Source: Deferribacteres bacterium (GTDB lineage Bacteria; Nitrospirota; Thermodesulfovibrionia; UBA6902). Taken from it: 34,057 nt of DNA. Where the stretch lies: positions 1-34,057 of the forward strand of contig JAUVPO010000001.1 in assembly GCA_030598625.1 (NCBI GenBank). Direction: 5' to 3'. Below are positions 1-8,400 of the stretch, piece by piece. The stretch's first letter is position 1. Every line of letters begins with the position of its first letter. Under the pieces are notes generated by a model. It was not told the DNA's origin, ran no database searches, and was given only the letters and a program-made list of their open reading frames with translations. Position numbers and translations under genes: made by a program.

Positions 1-1546
1 CCTCCTTTGACGCCCCGAAAGTACTTGCAATATTTTCAGCATTGGATGAGACCTGCTCAACCGCCGCGGATTGCTCCTCTGTCGCAGCGGCAATTGATCG
101 AACCTGATCAAGACATTGTTCCGAAGCGCCTACAATTTTTTCAAGGGCCGCCATTGCCTGTTCTCCAAGTTTCACGCCATCTTCCGCCAACGCCTTATTT
201 CTTTCCATGCTCCCTACCGATACTTCTGTTTCCTGCTGAATCTTCTTGATCATTTCCGTAATCTCTTCAGTCGCCTTGCTTGTTTTTTCTGCGAGCTTTC
301 TAACTTCATCCGCAACTACCGCAAATCCTCTGCCCTGTTCTCCTGCCCTTGCAGCTTCGATAGCGGCATTCAGGGCAAGGAGGTTTGTCTGGCCGGCTAT
401 ATCATTAATCACACTAATAATATCTCCAATTTGTCTGCTGCTTTCCCCTAATTCTCCTATAGTTATTGCAGACCTTGTAACATTTTCAGTTATATTCATC
501 ATGCTTGTAACCGTCTTCTCAACAACCGCCATTCCTTCACCCGCAATATCAACCGACTGTTTCGCGGCATCCGACGCATCTGTAGCATTCCTTGCAACGT
601 CCGTAATTGTCTGGGATATCTCTGTCGTAGCCACAGCACTCTGTTCAATTTTCCCGGCCTGATCATTTATAATACTTTTTATTTTCTCTGTAGTATTTGA
701 TACATCTGTTGAACCATTTGCTATATTCATCGCCATGTCCTTAATTTGCTTCACTATTCCCGTTAAATTGTTTACCATGGTTTTCATGGCATTTTTCAGC
801 TTGCCGAATTCATCTCTCCCGTCCGTTTCAATTTCAACGGTAAATTCACCCTCGGATAACTTCTTTGCCACGCTTATACTTTCATTCAGATGCCCGCTCA
901 CAAGGCGAATAAAGAACGCGCTGCCGGCAATACTCACAAGAGTCACGGCAATGACAAATATCAATATTCCAATCCCGAAATTGTCCGCTGAAGAATTAAT
1001 ATCCTCTGCCTTTATCTTTATAGCATCGACCTGCTCCTCTACGAGAGTCACCAAAACTGTTGTAATATCTTCAGCAGTTGCCTCAAAATCTTTCATTTTT
1101 ATATTACCACTGGCAGCATTGCCGTCAACAAACATCATCGCCATTTCTTTCCCCATCTCATAGTAATCGTCTACCCTTGACCTCAATTCCTGTGCCTTCT
1201 GGACTCCCGCAATATTGTTTTCAGCCTCATACATTTCCCGAAACTTTGATAATCCCGACATAGCTGAATTATAGCTTTTACCGATCTCCTCAAATCCCTT
1301 ATCCATGCCATCAAGTCCGCGAACGGCTGATACATGCGTAAATCTCTGCTGCATGTTTACAATATCCTTTCCTATCCTCTCGGCAAGCATCGCAAATTCA
1401 ACATTTTTTTCGGTAATTTTATCAACCCCGTCAGATAACTTAATGCTTGAAAAACCTGCCCAGACAGCAAAAAAAATCATTGCCAACAAATTGAATGTAT
1501 AACATAATTTAATTTTATCGCTAACTTTCAGATCCCTCCAAAACAT
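1..1546 (-). CDS. Methyl-accepting chemotaxis protein, C-terminus cut by window edge
   Basis: Inner-membrane chemoreceptor that passes ligand signals to CheA/CheW. The reading frame is open from the ATG at 1546 to base 1, giving 515 residues with no stop, so the end lies outside the window. Domains seen: transmembrane helix about 14-34, helical periplasmic ligand domain about 35-189, second transmembrane helix about 190-215, HAMP about 216-262, then the long cytoplasmic coiled coil. The conserved signalling hairpin lies around 373-420, with GQTNLLALNAAIEAARAGEQ followed by GRGFAVVADEVRKLAEKT. The start is supported by a GGAGG ribosome site 7-8 nt upstream. A sigma-28-type promoter lies about 125 bp upstream. 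It diverges from the histidine kinase gene at 1786. The ligand cannot be told from the sequence. Confidence 0.96.
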   Translation of the reverse strand, partial: MFWRDLKVSDKIKLCYTFNLLAMIFFAVWAGFSSIKLSDGVDKITEKNVEFAMLAERIGKDIVNMQQRFTHVSAVRGLDGMDKGFEEIGKSYNSAMSGLSKFREMYEAENNIAGVQKAQELRSRVDDYYEMGKEMAMMFVDGNAASGNIKMKDFEATAEDITTVLVTLVEEQVDAIKIKAEDINSSADNFGIGILIFVIAVTLVSIAGSAFFIRLVSGHLNESISVAKKLSEGEFTVEIETDGRDEFGKLKNAMKTMVNNLTGIVKQIKDMAMNIANGSTDVSNTTEKIKSIINDQAGKIEQSAVATTEISQTITDVARNATDASDAAKQSVDIAGEGMAVVEKTVTSMMNITENVTRSAITIGELGESSRQIGDIISVINDIAGQTNLLALNAAIEAARAGEQGRGFAVVADEVRKLAEKTSKATEEITEMIKKIQQETEVSVGSMERNKALAEDGVKLGEQAMAALEKIVGASEQCLDQVRSIAAATEEQSAAVEQVSSNAENIASTFGASKE

Positions 1547-1671
1547 AACAAGCCTCCTTCTATAAAAAACGGGAATCCAGTCAAATGTTACCGGTCCTTC
1601 AAAGAGTCCTTTTTATTCACTAAAATCCGAGAGTTACTAAACTTGCTTTCTATTACTCTTTTCTCTCCAAT

Positions 1672-1698
1672 TTATCGGCATTCCTGTGAAAAACCTTA
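1672..1698 (-). promoter_or_regulatory. Sigma-28 (FliA) type promoter of the chemoreceptor gene
   Basis: On the minus strand, TAAGGTTT (1698-1691) is followed by an 11-nt spacer and GCCGATAA (1679-1672). The known FliA consensus is TAAAGTTT-N11-GCCGATAA, so this site differs at one base with exact spacing. It lies upstream of the chemoreceptor and points toward it, with an expected leader of about 120 nt. This indicates that the receptor belongs to a flagellar/chemotaxis regulon and that the organism encodes a FliA-like sigma factor. Confidence 0.82.
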
Positions 1699-1785
1699 AT
1701 TAAGCTTTTCTGAAAACCGGTGAAGCATCCGTCAGGCAATAAAAATTGATTTTTCCTTATGGATTATTAAATAATTAAAAAGCCT

Positions 1786-3402
1786 ATGGAAAAATCAAAT
1801 TCCCATGCATTTCTGTCTTCTCTCATTGACAGTCCATCGGATATTATTATTGTTTCAGTAGACAGAGATTTCAACTATACATTTTTCAATTCCGCCCATA
1901 AAAAAGAAATGAAAAAAGTATGGGGAGTGGATATCAAAAGAGGGAGTAATTTATTAGACTATATCCCTTCCGATGAGGAACGTGCAAAAGTGAGAAATAA
2001 TCTCAGACGCGTATTAAACGGCAGACATTTCACAAAGGTAGAATCATACGGTAAGCCGGGAAACAGGTTTTGGTATGAATTGGCCTATAATCCTATTTTC
2101 AATAAAAAAAAGAATGTCACCGGAGTTACGGTATTTATCACTGACATCACCAAGCGTAAACAGGCGGAGGAGTCACTTCGGGAATCAATCACAGAACGTA
2201 TAAAAACAGAAAGGAACTTAAGAGAATCTGAAGTTAAGTTCAAAAGCATTTTTAATAGCTCAAACGATGGTATTCTCATTGTGGATTCTGATAGCAAAAA
2301 AGTTTTTATGTCTAATCCGAAAATTTGCGCTATGCTAGGTTATACCGAAGAAGAATTTAAAAATATGGGGGTTATGGACATCCACCGCAAAAAAGACCTC
2401 CCCAAGATTATAATGAAATTTAATAAAATGGCAAAGGTAGAAAAGGGTCTGTCTGAAAATATTCCGGTGAAAAGGAAAAACGGCAGTATTTTTTATGCCG
2501 ATATAAGTTCCTCTTCTGTGAAGCTGGCCGAAAAAAAATATTTAGTCGGAATTTTTCGTGATATTACTGATCGCAAGGAAACAGAAAACGAATTACTTAA
2601 ACATCATGAGCATCTTGAAACTATTGTAAAAAAACGCACTCGTGAATTATTGGAAGTAAATAAAAATCTTAAAATCGAGGTCAAGGTCCGCAAGATGGCC
2701 GAAAAAAAACTTATTGATTATCAAAAAAAACTTCAATCACTTACTTCCCGTATTTCATTAATTGAAGAAAATGAAAAGAGACGAATCGCGGCAGATCTTC
2801 ACGACTGTATAGGGCAACCCCTTGCGCTTTCAAAAATCAAGCTTGGATTACTGAATAAATTTTCTCAATCTCCGGATCAAAAAAAGATTATCAAGGAAAT
2901 TCTTCAGTTGATAGAGCAGACGATTAAGGAAACAAGGACATTGACTTTTGAGCTCAGCCCGCCTATACTTTATGAATTAGGGCTCAGTCAGGCCATTAAA
3001 TGGCTTATTGATGAATTTCGTGAAAAATACAATCTTGAAATTTCATTAAAAGACGATGGATGCGACAAACCGTTTAATAATAAAATCCGTTTTTTTATTT
3101 TTCAGGCTATAAGAGAACTTCTGGTTAATATCGTAAAACACGCGCAGGCAAAAAAAGCAAGTATAATTATGCTGAGAGCTGATGATGAATTACGAATTAC
3201 TGTTGAAGACAACGGGACCGGATATGCCGGCGCGTCTGTTAAGAATGCAGGGTATGGTCTCTTTAATATTCGTGAACAAATGAATCATATCAATGGACAT
3301 ATGAAAATCAGGTCCTTACCGGGCCATGGCACCCGAGTTACGCTCGTCGCACCTTTTAATCCTGATAAAAAAACTCTTGCGGGGAGCAGTCATGAAAGTT
3401 AA
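1786..3402 (+). CDS. PAS-domain sensor histidine kinase, NarX/DegS (HisKA_3) type
   Basis: Soluble-looking sensor kinase of 538 residues with no membrane segment. Two PAS domains lie at about 9-125 and 147-265, each ending in the typical DITxRK motif (DITKRK, DITDRK). A coiled coil of about 266-325 follows. The HisKA_3 dimerisation and phosphoacceptor helix carries EKRRIAADLHD, with His339 as the likely phosphorylated residue. The HATPase domain shows an N-box (RELLVNIVKHA, Asn448), DNGTG at 475-479 and GYGLFNIREQM. It overlaps the response regulator start by 11 bp, so the two are one operon and surely a cognate pair. No Shine-Dalgarno sequence is visible before the ATG. A weak promoter-like TTGATT (1746) and TAAATA (1768) sit so close that the message could be nearly leaderless. 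The PAS ligand is unknown. Confidence 0.95.
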   Translation: MEKSNSHAFLSSLIDSPSDIIIVSVDRDFNYTFFNSAHKKEMKKVWGVDIKRGSNLLDYIPSDEERAKVRNNLRRVLNGRHFTKVESYGKPGNRFWYELAYNPIFNKKKNVTGVTVFITDITKRKQAEESLRESITERIKTERNLRESEVKFKSIFNSSNDGILIVDSDSKKVFMSNPKICAMLGYTEEEFKNMGVMDIHRKKDLPKIIMKFNKMAKVEKGLSENIPVKRKNGSIFYADISSSSVKLAEKKYLVGIFRDITDRKETENELLKHHEHLETIVKKRTRELLEVNKNLKIEVKVRKMAEKKLIDYQKKLQSLTSRISLIEENEKRRIAADLHDCIGQPLALSKIKLGLLNKFSQSPDQKKIIKEILQLIEQTIKETRTLTFELSPPILYELGLSQAIKWLIDEFREKYNLEISLKDDGCDKPFNNKIRFFIFQAIRELLVNIVKHAQAKKASIIMLRADDELRITVEDNGTGYAGASVKNAGYGLFNIREQMNHINGHMKIRSLPGHGTRVTLVAPFNPDKKTLAGSSHES

Positions 3403-4042
3403 AATTCTTCTGGTCGATGATCATAAAATCTTGCGTGAGGGCATTTGCTCATTAGTAAAGGATTATCCCGACATGGAAGTGGTCGGCGAAGCCGCTGATG
3501 GAAGGGCAGCATTGCGTCTTACACGCGAACTTTCTCCGGATGTGGTTATTATGGATATCAGCATGCCTGATATGAACGGTATCGATGCCACGCGCCAAAT
3601 TAATGCTGCCTTCCCCAATGTAAAGGTTATAGCCTTATCAATGCATTATGACAAACAATTTGTATCGGAAATATTTAAGGCGGGAGCTTCAGGTTATCTG
3701 CTTAAAGACTGCGCCTTTGATGAACTTGAGTATGCTATAAAGCTCGTCATGGACAATAAAACTTATATAAACCCTGAAATCGCCAACCTTGTGGTTGAAA
3801 GTCTTGTAAATCAACTTACGACTGTCTCAAGTCACAAGGCATTCTCTATGCTCACAGTAAGAGAACGGGAAGTGCTTCAGCTTATTACTGAAGGCAATTC
3901 AACAAAACAAACTGCTTCACATCTTCATGTAAGCACTAAGACAGTTGAGTCACATCGCAGGCAGATAATGGGCAAGTTAAACATACGAAATATAGCTGAG
4001 CTGACTAAATATGCGATCAGGGAAGGACTAATATCTGTTTAA
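3392..4042 (+). CDS. NarL/FixJ-family response regulator (REC + LuxR-type HTH)
   Basis: DNA-binding response regulator of 216 residues. The start at 3392 is chosen because MKVKILLVDDH is the usual N-terminus and GGGGAG precedes it. An upstream in-frame start at 3326 would add 22 unlikely residues inside the kinase gene. Receiver domain about 1-120: acidic pocket Asp9/Asp10, phosphoacceptor Asp55 (VVIMDISMPD), Ser83 and Lys105. The LuxR-type HTH lies at about 150-213 (LTVREREVLQLITEGNSTKQ, then STKTVESHRRQIMGKLNI). It is translationally coupled to the kinase upstream, with an 11-bp overlap. The regulon is unknown. Confidence 0.96.
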   Translation: MKVKILLVDDHKILREGICSLVKDYPDMEVVGEAADGRAALRLTRELSPDVVIMDISMPDMNGIDATRQINAAFPNVKVIALSMHYDKQFVSEIFKAGASGYLLKDCAFDELEYAIKLVMDNKTYINPEIANLVVESLVNQLTTVSSHKAFSMLTVREREVLQLITEGNSTKQTASHLHVSTKTVESHRRQIMGKLNIRNIAELTKYAIREGLISV

Positions 4043-4445
4043 TCGCTATTATATTTTTTCGTGGATTGTTGCCTTTCAATAAATTTTTGTTATAATTGTT
4101 CTGTAGATGAATCAGCCTATTTACAAAAAAATATTATTCATGTAAAATTAAGACAAGATAAGGAATTCCCTTAGGGATTATTATTATATTTATGAAATAA
4201 AAAAAGATGCTGACCCCTGATTAAAAGGTTATTTCCTACCTACGCTGAGAGCCCAACCTTTTAACTTCAGCCATGTCCCCTAAACGGGTCAGCATCCTTT
4301 TTTTTTTGCCGGTTATGCCATTTTTACCAAAAAAAGAATACGCTAAAGTTCCTGATGCTTTTTGCCGATATGTGAATTTATACGGGTATATTTTAACAAT
4401 AAGTATAAATAGTTATTATATCTGCTCAATAAAAAGGAGATAAAA
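4043..4445. other. Non-coding gap holding a nested palindrome
   Basis: No credible reading frame is seen in these 403 bp. The first 150 bp are AT-rich and featureless. The middle holds the long nested inverted repeat described separately (4199-4307). The last bases carry AAAGGAG, a ribosome site for the small cysteine-rich gene starting at 4446. A minus-strand frame that enters this gap from 4678 is only the shadow of that gene. Confidence 0.6.
4199..4307. repeat. Nested inverted repeat with A/T-tract ends (bidirectional terminator, structured RNA or MITE-like)
   Basis: Outer arms GATGCTGACCC (4206-4216) and GGGTCAGCATC (4286-4296) are perfect 11-bp complements, flanked by an A run (4199-4205) and a T run (4298-4307). 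Directly inside, CTGA (4217-4220) pairs with TCAG (4267-4270), and TTAAAAGGTT (4221-4230) pairs with AACCTTTTAA (4255-4264). That leaves a 24-nt apical loop and a one-sided bulge of 15 nt (4271-4285). A simple terminator would not need two stacked stems with such a large loop and bulge. The T runs on both strands do allow bidirectional termination between the regulator gene and the next gene. Terminal-repeat symmetry also fits a small non-autonomous mobile element or a REP-like unit. Confidence 0.75.
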
Positions 4446-4757
4446 TTGTCTAAGTTGAATTGCTGGGAAATTAAGAAATGTGGCAGAGAGTCAGGCGGCA
4501 GCAAGAGTCGGGAACTCGGAGTTTGTCCGGCAGCTATAGATAATTCATGCAATGGATTGAATAACGGCAAAAACGCCGGCCGTATATGCTGGGCCATTGC
4601 CGGCACCTTCTGCGGTGGAGAAATCCAGGGAGACTTTGCCCAGAAGTCCGTTTCCTGTATGTCATGCGAAGTCTTCAAGCAAATAAAAAATGAAGAGGGA
4701 GCAGATAACTTTACACTGTTAAAACCCGGACAGGTTCATCAAACCACACCAAAATAG
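4446..4757 (+). CDS. Small two-CW domain cysteine-rich protein
   Basis: A 103-residue protein starting at TTG, with AAAGGAG about 6 nt upstream. It contains eight cysteines (6, 12, 27, 35, 48, 56, 71, 74) and two Cys-Trp pairs (NCWEIKKCG at the N-terminus and CWAIAGTFCGG in the middle), then CMSCEVFKQ. I recognise this as the small two-CW domain family, common in anaerobic Gram-negatives as a stand-alone protein or fused to sensor proteins. The cysteine spacing suggests a metal or iron-sulfur site, but its function is not established. There is no signal peptide or membrane helix, so it is probably cytosolic. It is convergent with smc and not obviously in an operon. Confidence 0.82.
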   Translation: MSKLNCWEIKKCGRESGGSKSRELGVCPAAIDNSCNGLNNGKNAGRICWAIAGTFCGGEIQGDFAQKSVSCMSCEVFKQIKNEEGADNFTLLKPGQVHQTTPK

Positions 4758-4857
4758 AGCATAATTAGTAATATAATTGTCCTTCTTGATTTTACCGCGC
4801 CCCATTTACTTCATATTATCAATATGTTAACTCCTAATATTTAAATTATAAGGATAC

Positions 4858-7800
4858 CTAAACCGCTTCAGCCATATGCATGGAGACAACTTTTGAAGCG
4901 CCGGGTTCTTCCATGGTAATTCCGTAAATATAATCGGCTGCTTCCATTGTCCGTCTATTATGTGAAATGGCAATGAATTGAATGTCTTTTGCAAGTTGTT
5001 TTAACAACTTGATAAACCTATCAGTATTTGACTCATCAAGAGGCGCGTCAACCTCATCCAATAGACATAGTGGCGTTGGTTTAATCATGAAGCCCGCAAA
5101 AAGCAGGGAAAGCGCTGTCAACGCCTTCTCACCACCTGAAAGCAGGTTCAGATTCTGAAGCCTTTTACCGGGAGGCTGGGCCACTATCTCAATTCCGGAA
5201 TCTAATACGTTTCCCTCCGTAAGGTGCAGCTCGGCCCTGCCCCTGCCAAAAAGAATAGTAAATACCTCTTTGAATTTTTCATTCAGGGCTTCAAATGCAT
5301 CCATTAATCTCTTTTGCGAAGCGTTGTTTATCTTCCTTATAGTGTCCTCCAGCGCTTCAATTGACTGTAAAAGATCATCACTCTGTTTTGATAAGAAATC
5401 ATATCTTGATTTTAGTTCTTCAAATTCTTCAAGTGTGCCAAGGCTAACCGGTCCTATTGCCTGCAGTTTTTCCTTTAGCTGCGGCAGTCTCTCCTCCTCG
5501 TCCCACTCCACTGCATCAGATATATTTGCCGTCTCAATATCAAGTGAATATGTTTTTCCTATATCATCCTTTAGATAATTAAGCTTCATCGATTTTTCCA
5601 TTTTGCTCATCCCAACATGGCTCAGGTCTCTGCGTATTGATTCAAGCTCGGAGGCAAATGCCTTCTCCTGTTTTTCCATCAGTGCAAGTTCCGCTGTTTT
5701 AGATTCGAGAATCTCGCTCATTTTTGAAGCCTCGGCTTGAGATTCACCAGCTAAAACAACCCTTGATTTGAGAGCGTCTTCTTTATCTTCTATCTCCTGT
5801 TCTTTACGGCCAATGCCTTCTTTAATACTGATGCGTTCATTCAGTATCTCTTCTTTTTTCCTTTCTATCCCGGAAAGAGACGCATCAAGCCTCTCAATCT
5901 CCCTTCTGAACGAAGCCGTCTTTTCTTTATCTGATGTAAGACTGATTTTCACCTCGGTAAGTTCCGAACGTCCCTCTTCAAGAAATTCCCTTTTTTTAAA
6001 AATAGTTTCCTGTAAAGCTTTTATTTTTTCCTCAATTTGCCGTTTTTCACTTTCAAGGGTTTCACAGTTTAATTTCTTTTCTCCCAGGATATTTATTAAA
6101 CTGTCTCCCTCTTTATGGTCATCATTTATTTCCAGTGATATATATTCATGTTTTTTCAGCAATCGCATATTTTCTTCTTCCAGATTTTCCAATTTCACCT
6201 TCAGTTCATGACAATGTCTTTCGTCACTGTATATCTTCTCATCAGCAGAAATAATCTTATCCTCAACAGATGCTATTTCCTCCTTAATGGCCATGACCGA
6301 TTTTTCAGCCTCAATGATTTTTTCTTTTTTTGATGAAATGTCTTTTTCAAGTTCCTTTATCAAACGTTTTATCATCAAGACCCCTTTTTCACTGCCGCAA
6401 AATACCATGCCTGACGGTTCAAGGACCTCTCCTTCGAGTGTTACAAGAGACAGGGATTTCGTGTTTATTTCCCCGGCCGGCAACGTCCCCCACAGAGACA
6501 TGGCTGCGGGTATACTATCAACAAAAAACACATCATTTAAAAGTGACGCCGCCACCTTTTCAAATCCCTCTTTTACAGTAATGAATTTAACAGCTTCGCC
6601 AATAACCCCCTGATGTGCGGTTATACCCTGATTTGCCTCATTTAAATAAAGATTGCTATCCGTATCAACCGTTATAAAACCGCTTCTCTTTGTTTGTTGT
6701 TCCTTTATAAATTGCAAAGCCTTTGTGATTTCGCCCTGGTCTTCAACAATAGCTGCATTCAGTTTTTCTCCAAGCACAGCCTCTAAAGCAGCTTCATATT
6801 CAGGAGGTGATTCAAATATATCCGCCACCTGACACATTATTTTTATTTTTTCATCGGGAGATTGCTTATGACTGCCTTCCTGCTCTTTTAATGATTCCAG
6901 CCTCGAACCCATGCCGGCCAGTTCTTCCCTTTCCCCATAAAGGGCTTTCTCATTAACGGAGAAGTCAAGCTTCTTACCCTTCAATTTATAAATAAAAGTT
7001 TCTTTTATTTTTTTTATTTCTTCAAGCTCCGTTTCACATTTAACCTGCTCGTTTTTTGTCTCTTCCAGCGCTGTGTTCAGGGAATACAGGCTTTCATTTA
7101 AATAACCTATATCACTGGAACCCTTCTCTGTCTTCCTCTTTATATTTTCAATGTTCAAGGAAACGCGACCCATCTCATTTTTTATGCTGCTGATCTCTTC
7201 TGCCTTGCTGAAAATATATTTCCTTTCATTTTCCAAGTCGTGCTCCAGTTCAAATATCTCTTTTTCCGAATCTGAAAAAACCGCTTTCTTTTCCTCCAGT
7301 ATGTTTTCAAGCAACGAGATTTCATGCATCATTTCAGAACCACTATTTTCTATCTCTATACGTAAAGCAGCCGTATTTTCTTTTTCCGTGTTGAGTTCGC
7401 TGTCCTGTCTTGCCAACATGTTATGTCTTTTCCCCTGATTTTCACAGTCACTTTTTAAAAGCGCTATTTGGCCCTCATCCTCTGCAATTTCTTTTTCAAG
7501 GGAATAAAGTTTTGTCCTTACTTCACCAAGCAACTTTTCCTGCTCAATGCACAAACGCTTTTTTTCTTCAATCAACGCATCCATGGAGTGGACGTTAGCC
7601 GAGATTTCCGCCTCTCTTGACTTCAGAGCATCCTCTGATGACTCAAAATCGTTTATTTCATTCTGAAGTAAGATTGAATCTCTTTTTGCTATTCTAATTT
7701 CAATCTCTTTTACTTCCTCGAACAGTTTTTTGTATTTCTCAGCCTTTTTTGCGTGTCTGTCTATAGCGCTTATCTGTCTTTTTACCTCGGTAATTATATC

Positions 7801-8400
7801 CCGAAGTCTCTGGAGATTCGACTTGGAAGCCTCAAGTTTATTCAATGCCTCATTTTTTCTGACCTTATATTTCATCACGCCTGCAATTTCTTCAATCAGA
7901 AACCTGCGCTCCTGTGGTTTTGAATTGATAATATCACCTATTCTTCCCTGTTCCAAAATTGAATACGCCTTTAGTTCAAGTCCGGTATCAAGAAACATGT
8001 TTTTAATGTCCTTAAGCCTGCACGGAACTTTATTCATCATATACGCACTCTCACCGGACCTGTAAAGACGGCGTGTTACAGAGATTTCAGTGGTATCTTT
8101 ATTATCATCGCTCTCCATGTCGTTTGAAGGATTTCCGACAATATCTGAAAGTACCAAGGTCACCTCCGCCATGCCCTTTGTTTTTTTAGCAGCCGAGCCG
8201 GCAAAGATCACATCTTCCATCCTGTCACCCCTGAGACTTTTGGCGCTTTGCTCTCCAAGGACCCATTTAAAGGCGTCAACAATATTGCTCTTGCCACAGC
8301 CGTTTGGACCTACAATTGCGGTTATGCCCGGATGAAGGTTAAAGACGGTTTTTTCAGAAAAGGATTTAAATCCGTTTAATTCTATTCTCTCAACGCGCAT
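4858..8400 (-). CDS. smc: Chromosome partition protein Smc
   Basis: Full-length SMC ATPase of 1180 residues, the usual bacterial length. It acts with ScpA/ScpB (not in this window) to compact and segregate the chromosome. The N-terminal head has Walker A GPNGCGKSN at 31-39 (Lys37). Coiled coil runs about 170-510 and about 675-1000. The hinge is about 515-672 (EYEAALEAVLGEKLNAAIVE onward). The C-terminal head has the ABC signature LSGGEKALTALSLL from 1087 and Walker B PLCLLDEVDAPLDESN near 1105-1120. The start MRVERIELNGFKSF is the canonical N-terminus, although no strong Shine-Dalgarno sequence is seen. It lies 189 bp downstream of the bS22-like gene on the same strand. Confidence 0.98.
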   Translation of the reverse strand: MRVERIELNGFKSFSEKTVFNLHPGITAIVGPNGCGKSNIVDAFKWVLGEQSAKSLRGDRMEDVIFAGSAAKKTKGMAEVTLVLSDIVGNPSNDMESDDNKDTTEISVTRRLYRSGESAYMMNKVPCRLKDIKNMFLDTGLELKAYSILEQGRIGDIINSKPQERRFLIEEIAGVMKYKVRKNEALNKLEASKSNLQRLRDIITEVKRQISAIDRHAKKAEKYKKLFEEVKEIEIRIAKRDSILLQNEINDFESSEDALKSREAEISANVHSMDALIEEKKRLCIEQEKLLGEVRTKLYSLEKEIAEDEGQIALLKSDCENQGKRHNMLARQDSELNTEKENTAALRIEIENSGSEMMHEISLLENILEEKKAVFSDSEKEIFELEHDLENERKYIFSKAEEISSIKNEMGRVSLNIENIKRKTEKGSSDIGYLNESLYSLNTALEETKNEQVKCETELEEIKKIKETFIYKLKGKKLDFSVNEKALYGEREELAGMGSRLESLKEQEGSHKQSPDEKIKIMCQVADIFESPPEYEAALEAVLGEKLNAAIVEDQGEITKALQFIKEQQTKRSGFITVDTDSNLYLNEANQGITAHQGVIGEAVKFITVKEGFEKVAASLLNDVFFVDSIPAAMSLWGTLPAGEINTKSLSLVTLEGEVLEPSGMVFCGSEKGVLMIKRLIKELEKDISSKKEKIIEAEKSVMAIKEEIASVEDKIISADEKIYSDERHCHELKVKLENLEEENMRLLKKHEYISLEINDDHKEGDSLINILGEKKLNCETLESEKRQIEEKIKALQETIFKKREFLEEGRSELTEVKISLTSDKEKTASFRREIERLDASLSGIERKKEEILNERISIKEGIGRKEQEIEDKEDALKSRVVLAGESQAEASKMSEILESKTAELALMEKQEKAFASELESIRRDLSHVGMSKMEKSMKLNYLKDDIGKTYSLDIETANISDAVEWDEEERLPQLKEKLQAIGPVSLGTLEEFEELKSRYDFLSKQSDDLLQSIEALEDTIRKINNASQKRLMDAFEALNEKFKEVFTILFGRGRAELHLTEGNVLDSGIEIVAQPPGKRLQNLNLLSGGEKALTALSLLFAGFMIKPTPLCLLDEVDAPLDESNTDRFIKLLKQLAKDIQFIAISHNRRTMEAADYIYGITMEEPGASKVVSMHMAEAV

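Noticed and set aside
246..662. Plus-strand frames across 7-1502
   Set aside because: They are antisense of the chemoreceptor, whose minus-strand translation carries the canonical signalling hairpin.
3326..3391. Longer response regulator start at 3326
   Set aside because: It adds residues from inside the kinase ATPase domain, while ATG 3392 has a ribosome site and the family N-terminus.
4231..4270. CTGAGAG in the palindrome loop as part of a TPP riboswitch
   Set aside because: Only the short CTGAGA motif matches; the other conserved helices are missing and no thiamine gene follows.
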